Assembly: GCF_900109855.1 (NCBI RefSeq)
Contig: NZ_FOBO01000009.1
Coordinates: 88,645 to 152,644 of the forward strand
DNA length: 64,000 bases
Source of the DNA: Roseovarius tolerans
Lineage (GTDB): Bacteria; Pseudomonadota; Alphaproteobacteria; Rhodobacterales; Rhodobacteraceae
Direction: 5' to 3'
In this document: in pieces, positions 18,277 through 27,122 of the stretch
Numbering within the stretch: position 1 is the stretch's first letter
Layout of the letters: every line of letters starts with the position of its first letter
Made by a program: the position numbers and the translations under genes
The notes under the pieces: generated by a model
Told to the model about the DNA's origin: nothing
Database searches by the model: none
Seen by the model: the letters and a program-made list of their open reading frames with translations, nothing else

Positions 18277-19644
18277 ATGCGCGCCGCAAGACAGGCTTTT
18301 TCAGGCGAGGGGCTTCTGGCCCGGGCGCTGCGCTCTTCTGCGCTCACCGTGGCCGGATTCGGCGGCTCGCAAATCCTGCGGCTGGCCTCCAACCTGATCC
18401 TTGCCCGGCTGCTCTTTCCCGAAGCCTTCGGCATCATGGCCATCGTCAACGTGGTCATTCAGGGGCTGATGCAATTCTCCGACGTGGGCGTCAGCCCCGC
18501 CATCATGCAGAGCAAGCGCGGCGACGATCCGGCCTTTCTCAACACCGCATGGACCATTCAGGTGCTGCGCGGTGCGGCGCTGTTTATCACCGCTTGCGCG
18601 CTCGCCTGGCCGCTGGCGTGGTTTTACGACGAACCGCTGCTCCTGCAATTGCTGCCGGTTGCAGGGGTCGCGCTGCTGATCGCGGGGTTCAACCCCACGG
18701 CCCTCGACACCGCCAAGCGGCACCTCAGGTGGGGGCGTTTGACCTCGATCGAGTTCGGCGTGCAGATCACCGGCATCGTCGCGGGCGTGGCGCTGGCTTG
18801 GTGGCTGCAATCGGTCTGGGCGCTGGTCATCGCCAATGTCATCAGCACCGGCATCGCGCTCGCGCTGCACTGGCTGGCCCTGCCCGGCGCGCGCAACCGC
18901 TTTGACTGGGAGCGCCCGGCCCTGCGCGAGTTGGTGACTTTCGGACAATGGATCTTTCTCAGCACGATCTGCGGCTTTCTGTTCAATCAGGCCGACAAGC
19001 TGATCCTGGGAAAATATCTCAGCTTCGAGATGTTCGGTGTCTACAATATCGGATTTTTCCTCGCCTCATTCCCGATGCTTCTGGGCAATATGTTCACATG
19101 GCGGATGCTGATTCCGATCTACCGCGAACTGCCCCCCGGCGAGAGTGCCGCGAATTTCGCCAAGCTGCGGCGCATGCGCTTTGCCGTCACATCGGGCCTC
19201 ATAACGCTCAGCGCCGGGTTCGCCGTCTGCGGCGTCTGGCTGATCGGGATCATGTATGACGACCGCTACGCGATGGCGGGGGCGGTCGTGGTGGTGATGG
19301 CCGCCATGCAAATCCCGCAAATTATCGTGATGACCTATGATCAGGCGTCGCTTGCGGCGGGCGATTCCAAACGCTTTTTCGTGCTGACACTGGCCAAGGC
19401 GGTGGTGATGATCGCCGCCCTGATCCTTGGCCTCGAATGGGGCGGATTGCTGGGGGCACTGCTCAGTTACGGGGCGGCGATGGTGGTGGCCTATCCGGTG
19501 GTGGTATGGCTGGCACGGCGCATGCAGGCATGGGATCCGCTGCATGATGCGGTGATGGCCGGTCTGGGCCTCGGTGTAGCGGCTCTCGCGTTCTGGCTCA
19601 ACGGGGTAGCGATCGCGGATCTCGCGGCGCTTTCGGGTTGGTGA
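18277..19644 (+). CDS. Wzx-type oligosaccharide flippase
   Basis: 455 residues with about 12 hydrophobic helices, matching the polysaccharide-flippase/MATE-like group. The N-terminal GGSQILRLASNLILARLLFPEAFGIMAIVNVVIQGL and the GQWIFLSTICGFLFNQADKLILGKYL block (about 215-250) are typical. It would move lipid-linked sugar units across the inner membrane. ATG 18277 is preferred because AGAGGA lies just upstream; ATGs at 18238 and 18241 extend it by 13 residues without a visible RBS. The polyketide synthase starts 117 bases downstream. Confidence 0.85.
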   Translation: MRAARQAFSGEGLLARALRSSALTVAGFGGSQILRLASNLILARLLFPEAFGIMAIVNVVIQGLMQFSDVGVSPAIMQSKRGDDPAFLNTAWTIQVLRGAALFITACALAWPLAWFYDEPLLLQLLPVAGVALLIAGFNPTALDTAKRHLRWGRLTSIEFGVQITGIVAGVALAWWLQSVWALVIANVISTGIALALHWLALPGARNRFDWERPALRELVTFGQWIFLSTICGFLFNQADKLILGKYLSFEMFGVYNIGFFLASFPMLLGNMFTWRMLIPIYRELPPGESAANFAKLRRMRFAVTSGLITLSAGFAVCGVWLIGIMYDDRYAMAGAVVVVMAAMQIPQIIVMTYDQASLAAGDSKRFFVLTLAKAVVMIAALILGLEWGGLLGALLSYGAAMVVAYPVVVWLARRMQAWDPLHDAVMAGLGLGVAALAFWLNGVAIADLAALSGW

Positions 19645-19761
19645 GGTGCCGGTCAGGGCGGAAAAGTCGGGTATTGCCAAGGCCATGCCGCAAAACCGTC
19701 GTATTGTGGAGAGATACGGGACACCCTATGATTTCCGCATTGTTCATTGATGGCCTGTGAC

Positions 19762-22700
19762 ATGAACGCGACCGACCTCAACGGCACCGAGATTGCCATT
19801 GTCGGAATGGCTGCGCATCTGCCCGGTGCGCGGACCGTGGTCGAGTATTGGGCGAACCTGCGCGCCGGCAGGCGTGCCATCAGACGGCTGAGCGAGGCCG
19901 AACTGCTGGCCGCCGGAGAGGCCCCGCAGACGATCCGCCGCCCCGATTACGTGCCTTTTGCCGCCCCGCTGGACGGGTTCGAGATGTTCGATGCCGAGTT
20001 CTTCGGCTTCGGTCCCAAGGAGGCTGCGATCCTCGACCCGCAGCACCGCCGCTTTCTGGAGGTGGCTTGGCAGGCGCTTGAGGATGCGGGCCACATGCCC
20101 GAGACCTTCCCCGGCCAAATCGGTGTTTTCGCAGGCTGCGGCATGGGCAGCTACTTCTATTTCAATCTCTGCTCCAACCGCGATCTGGTGGACGATGTCG
20201 GCATGTTCCTGTTGCGCCATACCGGCAATGACAAGGATTTCCTGACCACGCGGCTCAGCCATATCCTCGATCTCAAGGGGCCCTCTCTGGGCCTGCAAAC
20301 CGCCTGTTCCACATCGCTTGTCGCGGTGCACTACGCCGCGCAATCGCTCTTGAATGGCGAATGCGACATGGCGCTCGCGGGGGGCGTGACCATCGAGTTG
20401 CCCCAGAACCGCGGCTACATTCACAAAGAGGGCGAGATCCTGTCGCCCGACGGCGAATGCCACGCGTTTGATCACCGCGCCCAAGGCACGGTCTTTGGCT
20501 CCGGCGCGGGCATGGTGGTGCTGCGCCGGCTGGAGGATGCGCTGGCCGACGGCGATCACATCTGGGGCGTGATCAAGGGCTCTGCGGTCAACAATGACGG
20601 CGCGGCCAAGGCAGGCTATCTCGCGCCTTCGGTCGATGGTCAGGCGGCGGCGGTGGCCGAGGCGCAGGCGGTGGCGGGCATCACGGCGGATAGCGTGGAT
20701 TATGTTGAATGCCACGGCACCGGCACCTATCTCGGCGATCCGATCGAGGTGGCCGCCCTCACGCAGGCGTTCCGCGAGACGACCGAGGCAAGCGATTTCT
20801 GCCGCATCGGCAGCGTGAAAACCAATATCGGCCATCTCGACACGGCGGCGGGCGTGGCCAGTCTGATCAAGGCCACGCTGGCGCTCTATCACGGCGAGAT
20901 GCCGCCCTCTCTGGGCTATGAGGCCCCCAACCCCGCCATCGCCTTTGACGGCAGCCCGTTTGCCGTCAATGATCGCCTGCGCGACTGGCCCAAGCGCGAC
21001 CACCCGCGCCGCGCCGGGGTGAACTCATTGGGCGTCGGCGGCACCAACGCCCATGTGGTTCTTGAAGAGCCCCCCGCCCGCGCCGTCCCCGAGGCCAGCG
21101 ACTGGCCGTTTCAGCCTATCGTGATCTCCGCGCGCACTAAATCTGCGCTGGACGACGCCACCACACGTCTCGCGGCGCATCTGCGAGAGTACCCCGATGA
21201 GCCGCTGGCCGATGTGGCCTACACCCTCAAGGACGGTCGCCGCGCGTTCGAGCGTCGCCGCATCACCGTCGCCCGCAGCCACGCCGAGGCCGCCGACCGG
21301 CTGGACAAGGGCGACACCCGCCGGGTCTTTACCCATCAGGCGCTCGACAATCCGGATGTGGTGTTCATGTTCCCCGGCGGCGGCGCGCAATATGCCGGCA
21401 TGGCCCGCGATCTCTATGAGACCGAGCCGGTCTTTGCGGACTGGATGGATCGCGGCGTCGATATCCTCGCGCCCAGGCTCGATTACGACATCCGCGCGCT
21501 CTGGCTGCCTGACCCCGATCAAATGGCAGCGGCGGATGAACGGCTCAAACGCCCCTCGGTGCAACTGCCGCTGATCATGATCACCGAATATGCGCTGGCC
21601 CAACTCTGGCAGAGCTGGGGCGTCACCCCCGCTGCCCTGATCGGCCATTCCATGGGCGAGAACACCGCCGCCTGTCTGGCCGGGGTGATGAGCCTTGAGG
21701 ATTGCATCGGCCTCGTCCATCTGCGCGGACAGCTCTTTGACAGCGTGCCCAAGGGCGGCATGCTCAGCGTGCCGCTCTCCGCCGATGCCCTGCGCCCCTA
21801 TCTCGGCGACAGGCTCGACATCGCCAGCCTCAACGCGCCGGACCTGACCGCCGCGTCCGGGCCGGATGCCGATCTTGTTGACCTCGAACAGCGCCTCAAC
21901 GCCGACGGGATCGAGCCACAGCGCATCGCCATCGACATCGCAGCGCATAGCCGGATGCTGGAGCCGATCCTCGACCGCTTCGGCGCCTACCTGCGCTCCA
22001 TCCAACTGAGCGCACCGCAAATCCCCATCCTGTCCAACCGCACCGGCGATTATCTGACGGCGGCGGAGGCCACCGACCCCGCCTATTGGGTCGCCCATCT
22101 GCGCCATACGGTGCATTTCGCCGACGGCCTCACCCGGCTTGCCGAGAAAAAGGAGCGCGTCTTTCTCGAAGTCGGCCCCGGCAAGGCGCTCTCGTCCCTC
22201 GCGCAGGCGCATGGCACGATCAGCGCCAATCAGGTCATCGGCACCCTGCGCCACCCCGAGGACAGCATCGCCGACGACGAATATTTCATGGCCATGCTCG
22301 CCCGTCTCTGGGCCGTGGGGGTGGATATCGACTGGCCGCAGATCTGGGGCGAGGCGACGCGCAACCGCGTGCCCCTGCCCAGCTATGCCTTTCAGCACAA
22401 ACCCTATTTCATCGCCCCCGGCGCGCCCCGCGCGGCGGCAGAGGACGAGTGGCCCACCCATCGCGACGACCTCGCGCAATGGGGCTACACCCCGCATTGG
22501 CGGCCCCGGCTGGCAGAGGTCGAGATCACCTCCGACGCCGACCTTGCCCGCCTGCCAAAGGAAACATGGCTGATCTTTGAGGACGAGACCGGCCTCGCCC
22601 GCGCCGTGGCCGACCGCCTCAGCGCCGCAGGCCACACCGTCACCACCGTCACCCCCGGCGACAGCTTCGCGCGGCTGAGTGAGGACCGCTACACCCTCTC

Positions 22701-25700
22701 CCCCGAACGCGGGCGCGAGGGCTATGACCAACTGATCCGCGCGCTGGTCGCCGACCATCGCCCGCCCACCCGCGTCGGGCATTTCTGGCTGGTCACGCGC
22801 GACGAACACCACCGCCCTGGCTCCAGCTTTTTTCACCGGGTGCAGGAACAGGGCTTCTACAGCCTGCTCTTTCTCGCACAGGCCATGGCGGACGAGGGGC
22901 TGGACACGCCCTTGCAGATCACCGCCCTCACCACCGGCGCGGCGCAGGTGCATGATGAAGCCTTGCCCTACCCCGCCAAATCCACGCTCGCGGGCCCCCT
23001 GCGCGTGATCCCGCGCGAGATGCCGCATATCACCACAGCGAGCCTCGATCTGACCCTGGCCGCGCGCGGCGCGCCCGATGCGGGCCTTGTGACCCGCGTG
23101 CTCGAAGACCTGGCGCAAGATCCCCGCAGCCACGCCGCCGCCCTGCGCGGCACAAGGCGCTATGAGGCCGAATGGCGCGAAACGGTCCTTGCCCCCGGCA
23201 CCGCCCCGATTGCAAAGGGCGACACGGTTCTGATCACCGGCGGCTTTGGTGGTATCGGCCTCACGCTGGCCGAAGACCTCATCACGAAAAACAACGCCAA
23301 TATCATCCTGATGGCGCGCCACGCCCTGCCGCCCCGCGCTGACTGGCCCCGGATCACCGCGACGCGCGGTGCCGGTGATCCGCTCGCCCGCCGCATCGCC
23401 GCCGTCAGCCGTCTCGAGGCACTGGGCGGCGAGGTCATGGTGATCGCGGGCGATGTCAGCAATATCGAGGACATGCAGGCCGCGAAATCGCAGATCGAGA
23501 CGCGCTTTGGCCGGCTCAATGGCGTGATCCACGCCGCTGGCGTCATCGCCGACGCACCCCTGCTGGCCAAGGGGCCAGACACGATCGAGGATGTCTTCAC
23601 CCCCAAGATCCACGGCACGCAGGTGCTGGAGCAGGTCTTTCCCGACGGCACGCTCGACTGGCTGGTGCTGTTCTCGTCCTCCTCCACCGCCACCGCGCCC
23701 GCGGGACAGGTCGATTACGTCGCCGCCAACGAATATCTCAACGCTTACGCCCGGTCACGGGCGGGCGGGCGCACCCGCGTCCTGGCGCTCGACTGGGGCA
23801 TCTGGGCCGAGGTCGGCATGGCCGCCGAGGCCGTGGCACAGCAGACCGGCGAGGCCCCCACTGCCCCGCGCCTGCCGGTCGATCAGCCGCTCATCGACGA
23901 GGCCAGCTTTGACGCCGAGGGCAACCGCGTCTTTCACGCAAGCTACAGCGCCGCCACCCATTGGGTCTTCGATCAGCACCGCACGCGTGACGGTCAGGCG
24001 CTTCTGCCCGGCACCGGCTATCTCGATCTGCTGGCGCAGGCGCTGCGCGCGCAGGGCGAGGACGGCGCGTTCGAGATCCGCGATCTGATGTTCCTGCGCC
24101 CCTTCGACCTGGCCCAAGGGGCTACACGTGAGATGCGCCTCACCCTTACCCGCAGCGATCAGGGCTACGCTGCCCGGATCGAGGCCGACCACCTGCAGGC
24201 GGGCCGCCAGGGCTGGGTCACGCTGGCCGAGGCCGATCTGCGGCTGCTGCCGCTCACGCCGCCCGCGCCCCGCGATATCGACACCGTGCGCACACGCATG
24301 GAAGGCTGGAAGGAAGCGACCGATCCTCTCCCCTCCCCGCAAGAGAGGCATCTCGATTTCGGCCCCCGCTGGCGCGTGCTCCATGCGATGGGTCTTGGCG
24401 CGGGCGAGGGCCTCGCCCATCTGCACCTGCCCCCCGAGGCGCAGGGCGATCTGGAAAACGGCCACCTCTTGCACCCTGCTCTGATGGATATCGCCACCGG
24501 CTGGGCCATGGGCCTGATCGAGGGCTATGACGGCAGCGATCTCTGGGTGCCGATGTCCTATGGCGCGGTGCGGGTGCATGCGCCGCTTGGGCAGGATGTC
24601 CGGAGCATGATCCGGCTGACGACCGCACAGGCGCAAGAGACCGGCGTCGCCCGCTTCGATATCACGCTCACCGACCCCGCCGGTCGGGTGCTGGTCGAGA
24701 TCGAGGATTTCGCCATCCGCAGACAGGCGGGCGGGCTGGCGATCACGCCGCCCCGCGCCGGTGAGATCCGCTTTGACGCTGGCGCTGACAGCACCCCCAA
24801 CAGCCCCGCCGAAGAGCGCCTGCGCCACAACCTTCGTGAGGGCATCCGGCCCGCCGAGGGGGCCGAGGCGTTCCGCCGCGCCCTCGCCCTCGGTCAGCCG
24901 CAAGTGCTGGTCTCCTCGCTGGATCTGCCCGCGCTCATCCGTCAGGCCGAGGCCGGTGCGCAACCGCAAGAGACCGGTGCTCAACGCTTCGAGCGGCCCG
25001 ATCTCGACGGCGATTACGTCGCCCCCGAAGGCGAGATCGAGACCCGGCTCGCGGGTTTCTGGTCCGACCTTCTCGGCCTCGACCCGGTCGGCGTCGAGGA
25101 CAGCTTCTTCGACCTTGGCGGGCATTCGCTGATCGCCGTGCGCCTCTTCGGCATGATCCGCAAGGCGTATCGCGTTGATTTCCCGATCTCGATCCTCTTC
25201 GAGGCCCCCACAATCCGCGCCTGTGCCCGGCTGATCGAAGAGCGCATCGGCCCGCAGGAGGCAGGGGCGAGCACCCCCGCGACATCCGAGCCCGCCCGCC
25301 GCTTCACCCATCTGGTGCCGATGCATCGCGGCGAGGGCGGGCCGAAAACGCCATTCTTCCTCGTCGCAGGCATGTTCGGTAACGTTCTGAACCTGCGGCA
25401 CTTGGCGCATCTTCTGGGGGATGATCGGCCGTTCTTCGGCCTGCAGGCGCGCGGACTCTATGGCGACGACAGCCCGCATGACGACCTGACCGAAGCCGCC
25501 CGCGACATGATCGCCGAAATCCGTCAGGTGCAACCCAAGGGGCCCTATCTGGTGGGCGGCTTTTCGGGTGGCGGCATCACCGCCTATGAAATGGCGCAAC
25601 AGCTTGAGGCGGCGGGCGAAACGGTGGCCGTGGTGATCCTGCTCGACACCCCGCTGCCACAGCGCCGTCCCCTGGCGCGCCGGGACAGGGCGATGATTCA

Positions 25701-26157
25701 ATGGCAGGAATTCAAATCGAATGGCCCGCTCTATCCGCTCAAATGGGCCGCGCGCCGCGTCGCGTGGGAGATCGCCAAACGCCGCCCGCAGCCGCATACC
25801 GACACGTCCGAACATCAGTTCCACGATCATGAGATCGAGGCCGCCTTCTACCGCGCCATCGACACGTATCAGGTCCACCCTTGGACCGGCACGCTGCACC
25901 TCTTCCGCCCGCCGCAATCGGGCAAGTGGCAGGTCTCGAACGGCCAATGGGTCAGCGATGAGCGCGCCTATGTACTGCCCGACAATGAATGGTCCGGCCA
26001 TGCCCCCAACCTGTCGGTGACCGAAGTGCCGGGGGATCACGATTCCATGGTGCTGGAGCCCAATGTCCGCGTCCTCGCCGCCCGCATGCGCCGCGTGATC
26101 GAGGCGGCAGAGGGCACGCGGGATACCCCACCCGGCCACCGGGAGGCTGCCGAATGA
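19762..26157 (+). CDS. Type I polyketide synthase, KS-AT-KR-DH-ACP-TE
   Basis: 2131 residues, one full extension module with a release domain. KS about 8-430 with Cys182 (TACSTSL), His318 (ECHGTGT) and His358 (NIGHLD). AT about 530-830 with Ser630 in GHSMGE. KR about 1155-1340 with the NADPH loop GGFGGIG and Ser, Tyr1319 and Asn1323. DH about 1390-1665 with His1406 and Asp1576. ACP about 1750-1825 with Ser1789 (GGHSL). Alpha/beta-hydrolase TE about 1850-2110 with Ser1935 (GFSGGG). All key residues are present. KR before DH is not the usual order. No RBS is obvious; ATG 19750 or TTG 19747 are alternatives. It is the first gene of a four-gene operon and overlaps the next by 4 bases. Confidence 0.9.
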   Translation: MNATDLNGTEIAIVGMAAHLPGARTVVEYWANLRAGRRAIRRLSEAELLAAGEAPQTIRRPDYVPFAAPLDGFEMFDAEFFGFGPKEAAILDPQHRRFLEVAWQALEDAGHMPETFPGQIGVFAGCGMGSYFYFNLCSNRDLVDDVGMFLLRHTGNDKDFLTTRLSHILDLKGPSLGLQTACSTSLVAVHYAAQSLLNGECDMALAGGVTIELPQNRGYIHKEGEILSPDGECHAFDHRAQGTVFGSGAGMVVLRRLEDALADGDHIWGVIKGSAVNNDGAAKAGYLAPSVDGQAAAVAEAQAVAGITADSVDYVECHGTGTYLGDPIEVAALTQAFRETTEASDFCRIGSVKTNIGHLDTAAGVASLIKATLALYHGEMPPSLGYEAPNPAIAFDGSPFAVNDRLRDWPKRDHPRRAGVNSLGVGGTNAHVVLEEPPARAVPEASDWPFQPIVISARTKSALDDATTRLAAHLREYPDEPLADVAYTLKDGRRAFERRRITVARSHAEAADRLDKGDTRRVFTHQALDNPDVVFMFPGGGAQYAGMARDLYETEPVFADWMDRGVDILAPRLDYDIRALWLPDPDQMAAADERLKRPSVQLPLIMITEYALAQLWQSWGVTPAALIGHSMGENTAACLAGVMSLEDCIGLVHLRGQLFDSVPKGGMLSVPLSADALRPYLGDRLDIASLNAPDLTAASGPDADLVDLEQRLNADGIEPQRIAIDIAAHSRMLEPILDRFGAYLRSIQLSAPQIPILSNRTGDYLTAAEATDPAYWVAHLRHTVHFADGLTRLAEKKERVFLEVGPGKALSSLAQAHGTISANQVIGTLRHPEDSIADDEYFMAMLARLWAVGVDIDWPQIWGEATRNRVPLPSYAFQHKPYFIAPGAPRAAAEDEWPTHRDDLAQWGYTPHWRPRLAEVEITSDADLARLPKETWLIFEDETGLARAVADRLSAAGHTVTTVTPGDSFARLSEDRYTLSPERGREGYDQLIRALVADHRPPTRVGHFWLVTRDEHHRPGSSFFHRVQEQGFYSLLFLAQAMADEGLDTPLQITALTTGAAQVHDEALPYPAKSTLAGPLRVIPREMPHITTASLDLTLAARGAPDAGLVTRVLEDLAQDPRSHAAALRGTRRYEAEWRETVLAPGTAPIAKGDTVLITGGFGGIGLTLAEDLITKNNANIILMARHALPPRADWPRITATRGAGDPLARRIAAVSRLEALGGEVMVIAGDVSNIEDMQAAKSQIETRFGRLNGVIHAAGVIADAPLLAKGPDTIEDVFTPKIHGTQVLEQVFPDGTLDWLVLFSSSSTATAPAGQVDYVAANEYLNAYARSRAGGRTRVLALDWGIWAEVGMAAEAVAQQTGEAPTAPRLPVDQPLIDEASFDAEGNRVFHASYSAATHWVFDQHRTRDGQALLPGTGYLDLLAQALRAQGEDGAFEIRDLMFLRPFDLAQGATREMRLTLTRSDQGYAARIEADHLQAGRQGWVTLAEADLRLLPLTPPAPRDIDTVRTRMEGWKEATDPLPSPQERHLDFGPRWRVLHAMGLGAGEGLAHLHLPPEAQGDLENGHLLHPALMDIATGWAMGLIEGYDGSDLWVPMSYGAVRVHAPLGQDVRSMIRLTTAQAQETGVARFDITLTDPAGRVLVEIEDFAIRRQAGGLAITPPRAGEIRFDAGADSTPNSPAEERLRHNLREGIRPAEGAEAFRRALALGQPQVLVSSLDLPALIRQAEAGAQPQETGAQRFERPDLDGDYVAPEGEIETRLAGFWSDLLGLDPVGVEDSFFDLGGHSLIAVRLFGMIRKAYRVDFPISILFEAPTIRACARLIEERIGPQEAGASTPATSEPARRFTHLVPMHRGEGGPKTPFFLVAGMFGNVLNLRHLAHLLGDDRPFFGLQARGLYGDDSPHDDLTEAARDMIAEIRQVQPKGPYLVGGFSGGGITAYEMAQQLEAAGETVAVVILLDTPLPQRRPLARRDRAMIQWQEFKSNGPLYPLKWAARRVAWEIAKRRPQPHTDTSEHQFHDHEIEAAFYRAIDTYQVHPWTGTLHLFRPPQSGKWQVSNGQWVSDERAYVLPDNEWSGHAPNLSVTEVPGDHDSMVLEPNVRVLAARMRRVIEAAEGTRDTPPGHREAAE

Positions 26158-27122
26158 CTGCCCCGCGCGTCCTGACGATCGTGCTCAACTGGCGCACGCC
26201 CGAGATGAGCCTCAAATCCGCCACCGCCGCGCAGCGCGCCATGGCAGGCATCGCCGGTGAGATCGTGATCGTCGATAACAATTCAGGCGACGGCTCGTTC
26301 GAGAAAATGCAGGCGGAAACCTCCGGTTGGGACCGCGTCCGCGTGGTCCAATCGGGCCATAACGGCGGCTTTGGCGCGGGCAATAATGCGGGCATGCACG
26401 AAGGCCTCTCGGACGGCACACGCCCGGATTACGTCTATATCCTCAACTCCGATGCCTTCCCGGCTGAGGGCGCCATCGCGGCCCTGCTGGCCCATCTGGA
26501 AGCGACCCCCAAGGCCGGGCTGGCGGGCAGCCATATCCACGGCCCCGACGGTGCGCCGCATGTTAGCTGCTTTCGCTTCCCGTCTATCCTTGGCGAGTTC
26601 GAAGGTGCCGCGCGCATCGGCCCCATAAGCCGCCTCTTGCGCCATCATGCCGTGCCGTTGCCGATGGCCGAGACCACGCAGCCTGTTGACTGGCTGGCGG
26701 GCGCAAGCCTGATGATCCGGCAAGAAGTTCTGGAGCAAATCGGCGGCTTTGACGAAACCTTCTTTCTCTATTTCGAGGAAACCGACCTCTGCCGCCGCGC
26801 CGCGCAGGCGGGATGGCAAACGCATTACGTGGCCACCTCCCGGGTCGAGCATATCGGCTCGGTCTCGACAGGCATGAAGGGCTGGGACCGGGTGCCGGAT
26901 TACTGGTTCGCCTCGCGCCGGCATTATTTCATCAAGAATCACGGGCGCGGCTATCTCGCGCTGGTCACGCTGGCACATCTGACCGCCGCGAGCCTCGGCA
27001 GCCTGTGGCGGCTGATCCGACGCAAGGGCGCGCCGCGCCCGCCGCATTTCCTGCGCGATCTGGTGTTGGGCGATCTGGGCTCGGCCCTGAGGGGCCCGAT
27101 CAAACGTAAGGCGGACGCATGA
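26154..27122 (+). CDS. Family 2 glycosyltransferase within the PKS/NRPS operon
   Basis: 322 residues resembling rhamnosyltransferase/WbbL-like family 2 enzymes. Motifs are LTIVLNWRTPEM, IVIVDNNSGDGS, GGFGAGNNAG, YILNSDAFP (DxD-like), VDWLAGASLMIRQEVLEQIGGFDE and FFLYFEETDLCRR (catalytic E/D region near 205). Its ATG overlaps the PKS stop, and its stop overlaps the NRPS start, by 4 bases each, so the three are translationally coupled. That makes glycosylation of the PKS/NRPS product, or of the glycan it is attached to, a reasonable inference; the sugar is unknown. Confidence 0.85.
   Translation: MTAPRVLTIVLNWRTPEMSLKSATAAQRAMAGIAGEIVIVDNNSGDGSFEKMQAETSGWDRVRVVQSGHNGGFGAGNNAGMHEGLSDGTRPDYVYILNSDAFPAEGAIAALLAHLEATPKAGLAGSHIHGPDGAPHVSCFRFPSILGEFEGAARIGPISRLLRHHAVPLPMAETTQPVDWLAGASLMIRQEVLEQIGGFDETFFLYFEETDLCRRAAQAGWQTHYVATSRVEHIGSVSTGMKGWDRVPDYWFASRRHYFIKNHGRGYLALVTLAHLTAASLGSLWRLIRRKGAPRPPHFLRDLVLGDLGSALRGPIKRKADA

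Noticed and set aside
21025..26139. Long minus-strand frames opposite the PKS
   Set aside because: Codon-position GC bias keeps these open. No motifs appear, while the plus strand shows complete PKS domains.
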